Assembly: GCF_002802965.1 (NCBI RefSeq)
Contig: NZ_NXGA01000001.1
Span: 1,147,483-1,211,482 of the forward strand
From: Sporolactobacillus pectinivorans
GTDB taxonomy: Bacteria > Bacillota > Bacilli > Bacillales > Sporolactobacillaceae
Direction of reading: 5' to 3'
DNA length: 64,000 nt
How positions within the stretch are numbered: the stretch's first letter is position 1; each line of letters starts with the position of its first letter. The notes beneath the pieces were generated by a model. The model saw nothing but the letters and a program-made list of their open reading frames with translations, did no database searches and was not told the DNA's origin. The translations under genes were made by a program, and so were the position numbers. Shown here one piece after another: positions 15,835-23,954 of the stretch.

Positions 15835-16614
15835 TTATAGTAAACTATCCAATTTTTTTAATAATCCGTCATAGTGTCTCAGTGTATTTTTATCTTCCAC
15901 TTTTTCACCGGATTGATAAAATGTAATTAATCCGGTTCCTCCACCAATTTGATGACGTGTTTCTAGTGTTCTTTTCAAATTCATTGCGGTTCCCATACTG
16001 CCATCGATAATATTTGTACCTTTTGGAAATGATTTCTCGATGATATCCTTAAAAAACGGAAAATGAGTACACCCCAGGACAACAGTACCGTACTGGTTCA
16101 AATCAAAAGGTTTCAGCTGCTCTTTTAAATAAGGTACAATCTGTTCTTCTTGAAAGTTAAAGGCTTCAGCAAAAGTAATGAGTTCCGGTAGCGGGAGACC
16201 ATCAACAATATCATTCTTATCGATACGTTCAACCAGATGATGATACTTTTCTTCCTTAAGTGTCAACCTTGTTGCCAAAACCAGTACTTTTTTATTTTCT
16301 GTCTCACTCTCCAAAACAGCGGGTTTGACAGCAGGTTCAATGCCGATAATTGGAAATGAATAATTCAGTCGCAAATCTTCAATAGCTGCACTGGTCGCCG
16401 TATTGCATGCGACAACCAGTGCTTTAATATCATGACCAATCAGAAAATCAACTGCTTGGAAAATGTATTTTTTCAAAATTTCTTTGGACTTTTCACCGTA
16501 GGGGAGATGTGTTGTGTCAGCATAATAAATGTAATCTTCATTTGGCAATAATTTAATAGTCTGATGAAGAACTGTCATTCCACCTATACCAGAATCGAAT
16601 ACAGCTATTTTCAT
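15835..16614 (-). CDS. racE: Glutamate racemase
   Basis: This 259-residue enzyme makes D-glutamate for peptidoglycan from L-glutamate without a cofactor. It shows AVFDSGIGGMTVL at residues 4-16, the first catalytic cysteine in LVVACNTATSAA near 71, and the second in VLGCTHFPFF near 182. ATG 16614 is preferred over the GTG nine bases upstream, because GAAAGTG then sits at normal distance. Its presence inside an accessory region suggests a second copy beyond a core murI, or an exchangeable locus; only the whole genome can tell. Confidence 0.93.
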   Translation of the reverse strand: MKIAVFDSGIGGMTVLHQTIKLLPNEDYIYYADTTHLPYGEKSKEILKKYIFQAVDFLIGHDIKALVVACNTATSAAIEDLRLNYSFPIIGIEPAVKPAVLESETENKKVLVLATRLTLKEEKYHHLVERIDKNDIVDGLPLPELITFAEAFNFQEEQIVPYLKEQLKPFDLNQYGTVVLGCTHFPFFKDIIEKSFPKGTNIIDGSMGTAMNLKRTLETRHQIGGGTGLITFYQSGEKVEDKNTLRHYDGLLKKLDSLL

Positions 16615-16686
16615 GAATGTCACTTTCTTTATATAAATTTGTTATTCATAGAGCTCAATTATATCACCTTTTAATTGCCCAGTATC

Positions 16687-17035
16687 CGTCAACGACGCAA
16701 CAGAACTATTTCCCTCATTATAACGGATTCCGGGGTATCTGGATGGCTTTTCATTAACCATTCTGTTCGGGTATCGCAGTTTATCAGTCTATTTGCATTT
16801 TATCTTTTTTCCATCGATCTGCCTTTATTTTTCAAAATGGCCTGGCCTATGCAGCAATGCCGGGTTTTTCTTTCTCAACCTTTAATCTCCAGCCACATAC
16901 TTTTAATCCCGTTACTTCCGGCTTCTTGATGGGCCACCGAGCTTATTTCTTCTGTATTCGCTGAAAACTTTGGGAACAGAGCCTCCCTTTGAAGAATTGT
17001 TCGTCTCGCCTGAAATCCTCAAGAAGTTCATCCCA
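16687..17035. repeat. Dispersed repeat R1, long copy B
   Basis: Long copy aligned with 14275-14609, including the full short core (CGACGCAACAGAACTATTTC, TTATAACGGATTCCGGGGTA, TTTTCATTAACC-TTCTGTTCGGGTAT). The minus strand contains GTTATAATGAGGG, a possible -10 region. The rest of the gap to 17457 has a frame on the minus strand without a ribosome site and some T-rich DNA; I identify no gene there. Confidence 0.75.
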
Positions 17036-17457
17036 AAAGCGCTCAGACCTCATTTGATGAAGTGGAGACAGGATAGCGTATCCGACATTCAGTTTCCCTT
17101 TTTCTCGCTGTGGGGTAGCCCATTCAGACCGCGCGCTTGGTGCGGTCGATGTTCTTTCCAAGGCTCATTCTTGAAATCCGTGCTGCACAAAAAGTGAAAG
17201 AAAATAATGCTTGATTCCGGACAGATCGCCTTCGCACCTGTCCGGTTTTTCACGTTTTCGTCCTTCAGTTTGCATCCATTAACTTCAGGACAGGGAGCGG
17301 TATTTATTCGGCAGCCGTGGATTCCAGCATGGTCAGTGGTTTTTGAAGGCCGTTATCTTTTGTCCTCGCAAAAAAGTGGAGGACAGAAAGTCAGTCATGA
17401 GGACAGACGGAAACCGGCTCTTCACAAACTTTTTCTGAATTTGAGGAGGTTTTCAAG

Positions 17458-18186
17458 ATGAATTTTTACCAGCAATGTCAAAACAGCTATCGGCGATTGA
17501 AGCAATCCGAGGACTCGCAGGAGAAACGCGAAGGGCTCCGCACGATGGAAGCATTCCATGCCTATTTTCATGAGGGAACCTATACCCGTTTTCAGGACAA
17601 GCAAGTGGTTCTTGAAGATTGGAATCAACCTTTGTCTGAGGCAGCCCGAAAACTGGGGGTTCCAGATAAATCCTTAAACTGGGCACGGGCTCAGATCGTA
17701 AAGGATCTGGAAAACAAGCTCACCATGCATTTTTTGGAGGATCTCAAGGCGGAAGACTGGGTATCCGTCCAAGACCGGCTGTACCTGGCGGAGCGATTCT
17801 CTTTTAACATCGCCTATTTTGATCGACTGCTCATGACTTCATCCAGAAATCAATTCTACCGATGCGGCCAGAATTCGGGACACGGGCTCACCGTTGCGGA
17901 TTGTGGGAAAGAGCTTCTGATGGTAAAGCACCTGTCCTGTCAGGAAGTGACGGAGACCTACAAACTATTGAGCTTTAAGGGTAAGACACGACTCGCTTAT
18001 TTAATCAAGGTCATCACCGGAATCCGGGGATCACGCGCAGAACGCCATCAAATCGCTCAGTATTTCCGGCACAGTGATCGGAACAGTTCAACGAAAGGCA
18101 AGGGACAGGGGCATGAAAAGCCGTTCACGGATCAGGACTTGAATGACAGCAAAAGGAACGGTAACATGCACCTATCCCAAGGGTGA
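17458..18186 (+). CDS. Unknown protein of the integrase module
   Basis: The 242-residue protein is not recognised. Visible features are a hydrophilic N-terminus and a likely helix-turn-helix, LSEAARKLGVPDKSLNWARAQ cut at about residues 59-78. A middle part holds two cysteine-containing segments (CGQNSGHGLTVADCGKE near 140), and the tail is basic and low-complexity. GAGGAGG 8-13 bases before the ATG is an excellent ribosome site. It is followed with a 4-bp overlap by the DUF3173-like gene and then the integrase, so a role in excision, copy control or regulation of the element is likely but unproven. Confidence 0.7.
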   Translation: MNFYQQCQNSYRRLKQSEDSQEKREGLRTMEAFHAYFHEGTYTRFQDKQVVLEDWNQPLSEAARKLGVPDKSLNWARAQIVKDLENKLTMHFLEDLKAEDWVSVQDRLYLAERFSFNIAYFDRLLMTSSRNQFYRCGQNSGHGLTVADCGKELLMVKHLSCQEVTETYKLLSFKGKTRLAYLIKVITGIRGSRAERHQIAQYFRHSDRNSSTKGKGQGHEKPFTDQDLNDSKRNGNMHLSQG

Positions 18187-18596
18187 AGGGGATGCATTCA
18201 GTCATGACGAAAAAGGATTTAAAAGCCATCGGCTACTTTACGGACTACCAAGTTTCTGAGCTCATCCATCGGATTAAAAATAAAATAAAGGGAAAATTGC
18301 CACTGTACACCAACAAACGGCTTGGATTTGCTCCGACAATCGAGGTGTCATGCTGTCTATTTGGGGTATCCGATGATCCGGAGGATCCGGTCGCCGAATT
18401 CCATCAGCGTCTGATTGATTTGCCAGAGTTGACGGAGGAACTTCATTCTCGAAGCATCGCCAGGCAGATTATTCGAGAGGCACAGAAAGAAATGGTGAAA
18501 AAAGGCTGTGATTTTTATCGAAATGTTCGGCACTGGATTGTCCCACGGGCAGCAGTCGATCAAATCTTATTCGGAAATTCAAAGGAGGAGCATTAA
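18183..18596 (+). CDS. DUF3173-like protein, possibly two tandem repeats
   Basis: The 137-residue protein contains a C-terminal unit IARQIIREAQKEMVKKG, FYRNVRHWIVP and VDQILFG, which fits the short DUF3173 domain found just upstream of integrases in integrative conjugative elements. The N-terminal half, TKKDLKAIGYFTDYQVSELI and YTNKRLGFAPTIEV, looks like a second, diverged copy of the same unit. Such small proteins are thought to act as excisionases or DNA-binding accessories. The start codon overlaps the previous stop and the gene ends directly against the integrase start. Confidence 0.7.
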   Translation: MKGMHSVMTKKDLKAIGYFTDYQVSELIHRIKNKIKGKLPLYTNKRLGFAPTIEVSCCLFGVSDDPEDPVAEFHQRLIDLPELTEELHSRSIARQIIREAQKEMVKKGCDFYRNVRHWIVPRAAVDQILFGNSKEEH

Positions 18597-19826
18597 ATGC
18601 GCAAATACGATTTCCCCGATCTAATTATACAAAATGGCCATTATTCATTTACAGCGAGTCTGGGTAACGATCCCAAAACTGGGAAGAGAATCCAAAAACG
18701 ACGGAGTGGGTTTCGTACGCAACGCGAGGCGGAAGCCGCTTATCGAAAACTGAAGGCGGATTGGGAGGCTCAACAGGCCGAGAGGGAAAAGGAGACAGCC
18801 GGGACTTCGCTGACCTTCGGCCAGTTTGTCACAGATGATTTTTTGCCCATGTATTCGGGCAGCGTTCGGCCGCAGACTTATCGTGGCCGTGTAGCGATGA
18901 TTGACAAAAACTTTCAGCTTCTTTGGCATTTTCAACTCAACCGGATCTCGCCCCAGGACATCCTCAACTGGCGGCGGCAGTGCCAACGGTCCGGGTTTTC
19001 CAGCGACTATGTCCGGAAGATCTATGGACTGTGTGAGCGGATCTTCGCCATGGCGGTGAAGATCCATCTGATTCCTACGAATCCGGCGGCGATCCTGAAA
19101 GACTTTAAAATCAAACATGACGAGCCGGCGACGCTTCATTTTTGGACGCTGTCCGATTTTCAGAAGGTGGCCGATTCCTTTTCCCACGCCAAAATGCAGG
19201 ACGAGTGGGGATTAACAATTCTTTTCTTTATGTTCATCTCTGCGCTCAGAATTGGGGAATGTCAGGCGCTGGAATGGAGTGATATCGACTTCTCCAATCA
19301 CTATGTCGCTGTCAATAAAACATTGATTTACCGCAATGCGCATGACTTTCAGGCAACCCCACCGAAAACCAAGGCTTCGGTGCGTAAGGTCGCTCTGAGC
19401 CGTGATTGTCTCGCCCAGCTGAAACGCTGGCAGGAGCGCCAGAAACAAAGCCTGGGCGATTGCCGGTATGTCTTTTCCACCACAGGGATACCAATGAACC
19501 GCAATGCCGTAGAGAAACTGATCCGGCGTAAGGCCGAAGAGGTCGGGGTGCCTAGAATTCGGGTCCATGACCTGCGGCATTCTAGCGCGAGCTTATTGAT
19601 TCATCAGAAGGCCGATCCCTTGCTTATCCGTGACCGTTTGGGACATTCCGATGTGAAGATCACGCTAGGAATCTATGGACACCTGTATCCGAACCGGGAT
19701 CAAGAGGTGGCAGAGGATTTGGACGGACTGGTCCAACTGTCAGCCAGTGAAAAAAAGAATCGATTCAGCAATCCGACAAGAAACAGACAAAAAAAGAGGG
19801 CAACCGGAGCGACGGATCAGCGATAG
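18597..19826 (+). CDS. int: Tyrosine recombinase (site-specific integrase)
   Basis: The 409-residue phage/ICE integrase has an N-terminal arm-binding domain (KTGKRIQKRRSGFRTQREAE near residues 26-45), then a SAM-like core-binding domain near 75-180. The catalytic domain carries Arg in SALRIGECQALEW near 217, H-x-x-R in VHDLRHSSASLL near 325, His in LGHSDVKITLG near 351 and the nucleophile Tyr in IYGHLYP near 361. All catalytic residues are present, so it may be active. GGAGG lies seven bases before the ATG, within the preceding gene's end. Confidence 0.93.
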   Translation: MRKYDFPDLIIQNGHYSFTASLGNDPKTGKRIQKRRSGFRTQREAEAAYRKLKADWEAQQAEREKETAGTSLTFGQFVTDDFLPMYSGSVRPQTYRGRVAMIDKNFQLLWHFQLNRISPQDILNWRRQCQRSGFSSDYVRKIYGLCERIFAMAVKIHLIPTNPAAILKDFKIKHDEPATLHFWTLSDFQKVADSFSHAKMQDEWGLTILFFMFISALRIGECQALEWSDIDFSNHYVAVNKTLIYRNAHDFQATPPKTKASVRKVALSRDCLAQLKRWQERQKQSLGDCRYVFSTTGIPMNRNAVEKLIRRKAEEVGVPRIRVHDLRHSSASLLIHQKADPLLIRDRLGHSDVKITLGIYGHLYPNRDQEVAEDLDGLVQLSASEKKNRFSNPTRNRQKKRATGATDQR

Positions 19827-19860
19827 ATCGACCGACCTCGGAAAGCTGAAAAATCGGATC

Positions 19861-19889
19861 GTGACACACGCGTGACATTGTCAGTGACA
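19861..19889. promoter_or_regulatory. Three GTGACA direct repeats beside the integrase
   Basis: GTGACA occurs at 19861, 19872 and 19884, spaced 11 and 12 bp, and TGACATTGTCA (19873-19883) is a perfect palindrome. They lie between the integrase stop and the tRNA, where integrase arm sites are usually found. The function is inferred from position. Confidence 0.35.
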
Positions 19890-19901
19890 TTTTTATAGAG
19901 A

Positions 19902-19943
19902 AAGAGCCCGAAAGCCTTGGTAAATCAAAGCCTTCGGGCTCTT
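19902..19943. terminator. Bidirectional terminator between integrase and tRNA
   Basis: AAGAGCCCGAA (19902-19912) pairs with TTCGGGCTCTT (19933-19943). Read on the minus strand it follows the tRNA directly; on the plus strand it follows the integrase. Confidence 0.65.
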
Positions 19944-19949
19944 ATGTGA

Positions 19950-20021
19950 TTACCCCATCTGGATTCGAACCAGAACATCGCGGCCCCAGAAACCGCTGCC
20001 TTACCGTTTGGCCATGGGGTA
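19950..20021 (-). tRNA. tRNA-Gln (anticodon CTG)
   Basis: It folds into a full cloverleaf of 72 nt. The acceptor stem is TACCCCA with TGGGGTA, the D arm is GCC-AAACGGTAA-GGC, and the anticodon arm is GCGGT-TTCTGGG-GCCGC with anticodon CTG. The T arm is TCTGG-TTCGAAT-CCAGA and the discriminator is A. CCA is not encoded. CTG-reading tRNA-Gln is non-essential where a TTG isoacceptor exists, which makes it a tolerant integration target. Confidence 0.93.
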
Positions 20022-20398
20022 ATGAATCAGAACAAGAAATAGTATACCCAGTAATTTATGAATATGCAAGGGGTTGTATTAAAGTAAAAAGAATCGCCAT
20101 GTTCTAAATTTTTACATAATTAAAAGAAACATTCTGTACATCCGTTCGGGGGAGATTCTGAATGAGATATCAGCTGGACAGATTCAGGACGGTTTCAATC
20201 ATAGCTACATTAATCGTATGAGGTAAAATTGTTCAAAACGGCACAATGAAGAATTAAAGGCAAGAGAATAGATATGGGCAACCAGCCGGAAACGATTAAT
20301 AGCTATCACGTATGCCAAAACAAACATAACCTCAAAGATGTCACGATATATATTCTGTACTTTTGCCGTACACTTGATCAGTAACAATCCCGGAATCT
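20022..20398. other. Intergenic stretch with decayed sequence
   Basis: No gene of normal length. A 19-codon frame starts at 20162 behind a good ribosome site (GGGGGAGA) but resembles nothing known. The stretch precedes a UvrA-like fragment and is probably remnant DNA. Confidence 0.4.
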
Positions 20399-20656
20399 GT
20401 GCTGGATGAACCGTCGACCGGCCTCCATGTCCATGATATTGAAATTCTGATCTGCGTACTTGACCGTTTGATCGCTCAGGACTCAACGATCATCATTGAT
20501 CATGATCCGGATTTGATAGCAAACAGCGATTATGATATCGACCTTGGGCCGGGCGACGGACCTTCAGGAGGTCGGATTGTCGCCGCATCGTGGCAGCTCG
20601 CCGGCAATCCTGAAAGCTTGACCGGCAGATATCTTTCCGGACGCGGCAGAATATGA
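20399..20656 (+). pseudogene. Fragment of a UvrA-family ATPase (C-terminal part only)
   Basis: About 85 residues match the C-terminal ABC signature region of UvrA. LDEPSTGLHVHDIEILICVL covers Walker B and the D-loop, then IIIDHDPDLIANSDYDIDLG gives the H-loop histidine, and GGRIVA and TGRYLSG complete the UvrA-specific end. In UvrA this follows more than 800 residues that are missing here. The spacing TIIIDHD (not VIEHN) and the lack of zinc-finger glycines suggest the UvrA2-like paralogue group. It is a deletion remnant without a plausible start. Confidence 0.75.
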
Positions 20657-20754
20657 AACTTATTGAACAGTGGAAGGATTTAGTGGCATAATAAAAGTTA
20701 CTAGATTATTGGTGATCGAGTTGTTGATCAATTATCATTCAGGGAGAGATGAAC

Positions 20755-22131
20755 ATGCATTTGGTTTTATTATCCGGCGGTTCGGGCAAAAGGCTCTGGC
20801 CGCTGTCCAATGATGCGCGCTCCAAACAGTTTCTGCGCGTACTTGAAGATCGTCAGGATCATCTCTCGTCGATGGTTCAGCGCGTTTTTGGTCAGCTGAA
20901 TACCATTGGGCTTGGCGGATCGACCGTAGTAGCGACGGGAAAGGCCCAGGTTGAAATGCTGCAGGATCAGCTCGGCACAGACGTGCCGCTGATTGTTGAG
21001 CCGGAGCGGCGGGACACTTTTCCGGCTATCGCTCTTGCTGCAGCATATCTTTACTCTGCCAGGGGCGCTGATCTTGATGAGGTCGTGGCTGTGTTGCCAG
21101 TTGATCCTTATGTCGAAGCGGCATTCTTCAGGCGCATCCTGGATTTGCAGACACTGCTGAGTGATACGGGGGCAGATTTGGCACTGATGGGAGTCAAGCC
21201 GACTTATCCTTCTGAAAAATACGGCTACATCGTTCCGGACAAAAGCGTCAACGAAGGATACATCAAAGTCGATCATTTTACTGAAAAACCTAAAGAAGAG
21301 CGTGCAAAGCAGCTGATTGAACAGTCGGCGCTGTGGAACTGTGGCGTTTTCGCATTCCGGCTTAACTATATTATTTCTAAACTTGAAGACCTTGGCTTAC
21401 CCTTGAATTATGAAGAACTGTCGCAGCAGTTTTCAAAACTTCCGAAGATCAGTTTTGACTATGCGGTTGTTGAGAAGGCGAAAAATATTGTCGCTTTGCC
21501 CTACGAGGGGTTCTGGAAGGACCTTGGCACGTGGAACACGCTGACCGAAGAGATGGCCACCCACCAGATCGGCACAGGTATTATCAGCAAGGATTCCCAA
21601 AATACGCATCTGATCAACGAACTTGATCTTCCGGTGACCGTGCTCGGCGTCTCCAACGCTGTGGTCGCAGTCAGCCCGGACGGTATTCTCGTTTCCGACA
21701 AAGAGCAAAGCCCGCGGATTAAGGAAGTTATGAACGGATTTGACCAGCGCCCGATGTACGAGGAGCGGCACTGGGGGGCCTACCGCGTGCTCGACTATAC
21801 AAGTTACTCGAAAAACAATGAAGAAGTACTGACAAAAAAAATCAACATCAAACTTGGCCGGAATCTCAGCTATCATTGCCATCATCTGCGCAAGGAGGTC
21901 TGGACAATCATCAAAGGACGCGGGCGTTATGCAGAAAATGGCGTCATTCGCTCGATCAAACCCGGTGATGTTGTCATTGTCCCCGCTGAAACGATGCACG
22001 CGATCATTGCCGACGAATCGATGGAATTGATCGAAGTCCAGTTGGGGAGCCAGCTGATCGAAGAGGACATCAAGCGTAAATATTTGACATGGGAAGATAT
22101 TGAAAAAAACTGCTCATCAGTGAGAAGCTGA
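20755..22131 (+). CDS. manC: Mannose-1-phosphate guanylyltransferase with C-terminal cupin domain
   Basis: The enzyme makes GDP-mannose from GTP and mannose-1-phosphate. The N-terminal nucleotidyltransferase shows LSGGSGKRLWPLSND near residues 6-20, then EPERRDTFPAIALAAAY near 84 and VLPVDPYV near 121. F-EKP and GVFAFR motifs lie near 175-205. The C-terminal cupin, as in bifunctional PMI/GMP proteins, shows ERHWGAYRVLD near 340 and the metal-site HCHHLRKEVWTIIKGRG near 375. The ATG at 20755 fits the GGGAGAG ribosome site better than the one six bases before. It works with ManA (59.4 kb) to feed mannosylated polymers. Confidence 0.92.
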   Translation: MHLVLLSGGSGKRLWPLSNDARSKQFLRVLEDRQDHLSSMVQRVFGQLNTIGLGGSTVVATGKAQVEMLQDQLGTDVPLIVEPERRDTFPAIALAAAYLYSARGADLDEVVAVLPVDPYVEAAFFRRILDLQTLLSDTGADLALMGVKPTYPSEKYGYIVPDKSVNEGYIKVDHFTEKPKEERAKQLIEQSALWNCGVFAFRLNYIISKLEDLGLPLNYEELSQQFSKLPKISFDYAVVEKAKNIVALPYEGFWKDLGTWNTLTEEMATHQIGTGIISKDSQNTHLINELDLPVTVLGVSNAVVAVSPDGILVSDKEQSPRIKEVMNGFDQRPMYEERHWGAYRVLDYTSYSKNNEEVLTKKINIKLGRNLSYHCHHLRKEVWTIIKGRGRYAENGVIRSIKPGDVVIVPAETMHAIIADESMELIEVQLGSQLIEEDIKRKYLTWEDIEKNCSSVRS

Positions 22132-22141
22132 GTGCAGCATG

Positions 22142-22183
22142 AAATCCGGGTGCAGAATAGAATACTGGCACTCGGATTTTGCT
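22142..22183 (+). terminator. Terminator of manC
   Basis: AAATCCGGGTGC (22142-22153) pairs with GCACTCGGATTT (22168-22179) with one wobble, followed by TTGC. The stretch to 22425 carries the pepV promoter region. Confidence 0.6.
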
Positions 22184-22425
22184 ATTCCATTCAACTTTTT
22201 AATGTTTCGGCAGGTTGTAACTCAATTCGAAGCAACTTGCGGAATGGTCGAGATTTTTCATCTCGTTAACGCTTAAGGATGTTAATTCGGCAGAGGATTC
22301 TTTTTTTTAGCGAGCTGCTGCTATTAGAGTGCGTTGTTTTCCCGGTCTTTTTGTCCGACAAAAATTTTGTGTTAAAATGGCACTATACAGCACGGAAGAA
22401 AATGACAGAAGGAAGGATCAACTGT

Positions 22426-23838
22426 ATGAGTCAGAAAGTTAATGTCCCACCGGATAAGGACGACTTCCTCCGGGATTTGTCGTCACTGCTGGCCGTTAAA
22501 AGTACAAAAGACGCGGCAGCAACAAAAGAGGGTGCACCATTCGGGCCGGGGCCGCTCGCAGCGCTTAACCACATGCTGGAGCTTGCTCAAAAAGACGGTT
22601 TCCGCACGAAAAATCTCCAGGGCTATGCCGGATACATCGAATATGGGCCGGAAGATGCATCCGATTATATTGCGGTGCTGGGCCACGTTGATGTTGTTCC
22701 GGCGACCGGCAAGTGGGCACATGACCCTTTTACAGCGCATATAGAAAACGGCACACTGTTTGCGCGTGGCGCAATTGATGACAAGGGACCGACAATGGCT
22801 GCTTACTATGCTTTGAAATCATTGAGAGCATCGGAGCTGCCGATCAAAAACAGGATCCGTCTTATTATCGGTACAGATGAAGAAAGCGGCTGCGCCTGCC
22901 TGGTCAAATATAACGAACTGGAACCGATGTCGCTGTTCGGTTTCTCACCGGACGCTGAATTTCCACTGATTTTTGCTGAAAAAGGCCGGATTCACGTACA
23001 GTTTGATATTCCGGATAAAGGCAGCGAGGCTGCAGTACGGCTGGATACTTTTTATTCCGGCGAAAGAATCAATATGGTACCGGATCATGCGTATGCTGTA
23101 CTGTCAGGGACTGAAGCGGAAAAGTGGACGAATCAGGCTCAAAAATTGCTTCAGGAAAAGAAGATCGTTTTTTCTGCTGAAAAAGAGGGTGCAGGTGTGA
23201 AATTGACGGTCAAAGGTCAGTCTGCGCACGGATCTGAGCCGGCGGGCGGCATCAATGCCGCTTTCCTGCTCGCCTCCGTTTTGAAGGACGTTCCTTTTTC
23301 CTCATCAGAAAAGGCGTTTATCGCCTTCCTCGCCGATACGCTGAACAATGACTTCGGCGGCAATCGGCTCGGCATTGCATTCCATGACGATATTTCAGGC
23401 GAACTGACTGTCAATGCCGGTCTGTCCCGCTTCAGCAGCAAAAAGGGCGGTTCCGTATCTTTGGATATCCGCTGCCCGATCAAGGCCGATCTCAGACAGA
23501 TCACTGAAAAACTGACCTCAGCCGCGGAAGAACTCGGCTTTTCCATCGGCGAGCTTGGGACGAGCAAACCGCTTTACATGGATCCGAACCACCCGGGTGT
23601 CCGGATTCTGAAGAAAGTGTATGAAGATCATATGGGGTTGAAGGACGTTAAACTGATGACATCCGGCGGCGGTACATATGCACAGTATCTTGACGCCGGT
23701 GTTGCATTTGGCGCCTGCATGCCCGATTATCCGTATACCGGTCACCAGGTGGATGAGCACGTCAAAGTAGACGATCTGCTGCTGGCCTCGAAAATCTATG
23801 CCGATGCGATGTATGAATTGGGTAATCTGGAAAAATAA
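22426..23838 (+). CDS. pepV: Dipeptidase PepV (M20 metallopeptidase)
   Basis: The 470-residue length equals the usual PepV length. Metal-site motifs are LGHVDVVPATGKW near residues 85-97, GAIDDKGPTMAAYYALK near 115-131 and IGTDEESGCACL near 149. The zinc-binding histidine is near the C-terminus, in GACMPDYPYTGHQVDEH. It cleaves dipeptides, including those with D- or beta-residues at the N-terminus in some relatives, in the cytoplasm. ATG 22426 has GGAAGG nine bases upstream and gives the standard N-terminus; the longer frame is not needed. Confidence 0.92.
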   Translation: MSQKVNVPPDKDDFLRDLSSLLAVKSTKDAAATKEGAPFGPGPLAALNHMLELAQKDGFRTKNLQGYAGYIEYGPEDASDYIAVLGHVDVVPATGKWAHDPFTAHIENGTLFARGAIDDKGPTMAAYYALKSLRASELPIKNRIRLIIGTDEESGCACLVKYNELEPMSLFGFSPDAEFPLIFAEKGRIHVQFDIPDKGSEAAVRLDTFYSGERINMVPDHAYAVLSGTEAEKWTNQAQKLLQEKKIVFSAEKEGAGVKLTVKGQSAHGSEPAGGINAAFLLASVLKDVPFSSSEKAFIAFLADTLNNDFGGNRLGIAFHDDISGELTVNAGLSRFSSKKGGSVSLDIRCPIKADLRQITEKLTSAAEELGFSIGELGTSKPLYMDPNHPGVRILKKVYEDHMGLKDVKLMTSGGGTYAQYLDAGVAFGACMPDYPYTGHQVDEHVKVDDLLLASKIYADAMYELGNLEK

Positions 23839-23954
23839 ACGCCGGATCAGCCAATGAGGCCGATTAAATAGATTAGAGACAGAATGGCGGTTTGACGTAG
23901 TGACGGAAGTCGAATATATTGTTTGTAAAAGCTTTGCTTTCGGGAGAGATGAAA

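Larger units (their letters stand above)
17458..20021. mobile_element. Integrase module of an element inserted at tRNA-Gln
   Basis: Three tightly coupled genes (unknown, DUF3173-like, tyrosine integrase) end 124 bp from the 3' end of a tRNA gene read on the opposite strand. That is the usual arrangement at one end of a tRNA-integrated element, with the element extending leftward. No conjugation, replication or phage structural genes are seen in the window, and I found no second copy of the tRNA 3' end. The element is therefore either decayed or its other end lies outside the window. Confidence 0.6.

Noticed and set aside
14853..16614. PhzF and glutamate racemase as one functional unit (D-amino acid metabolism)
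   Set aside because: They share strand and proximity only; there is no overlap, and a second PhzF lies elsewhere without such a neighbour.
16943..17161. Minus-strand frame of 72 codons within R1 copy B
   Set aside because: The same region of copy A is not open in that frame, so the frame is accidental.
20162..20221. Nineteen-codon frame with a good ribosome site
   Set aside because: No similarity or conserved context, and surrounded by decayed sequence; too short to support as a gene.
22279..22425. N-terminal extension of pepV and similar longer frames at several genes
   Set aside because: Ribosome sites and family length place the start at the internal ATG; the same reasoning was used for allB, manA, uraH, the Rieske gene and others.
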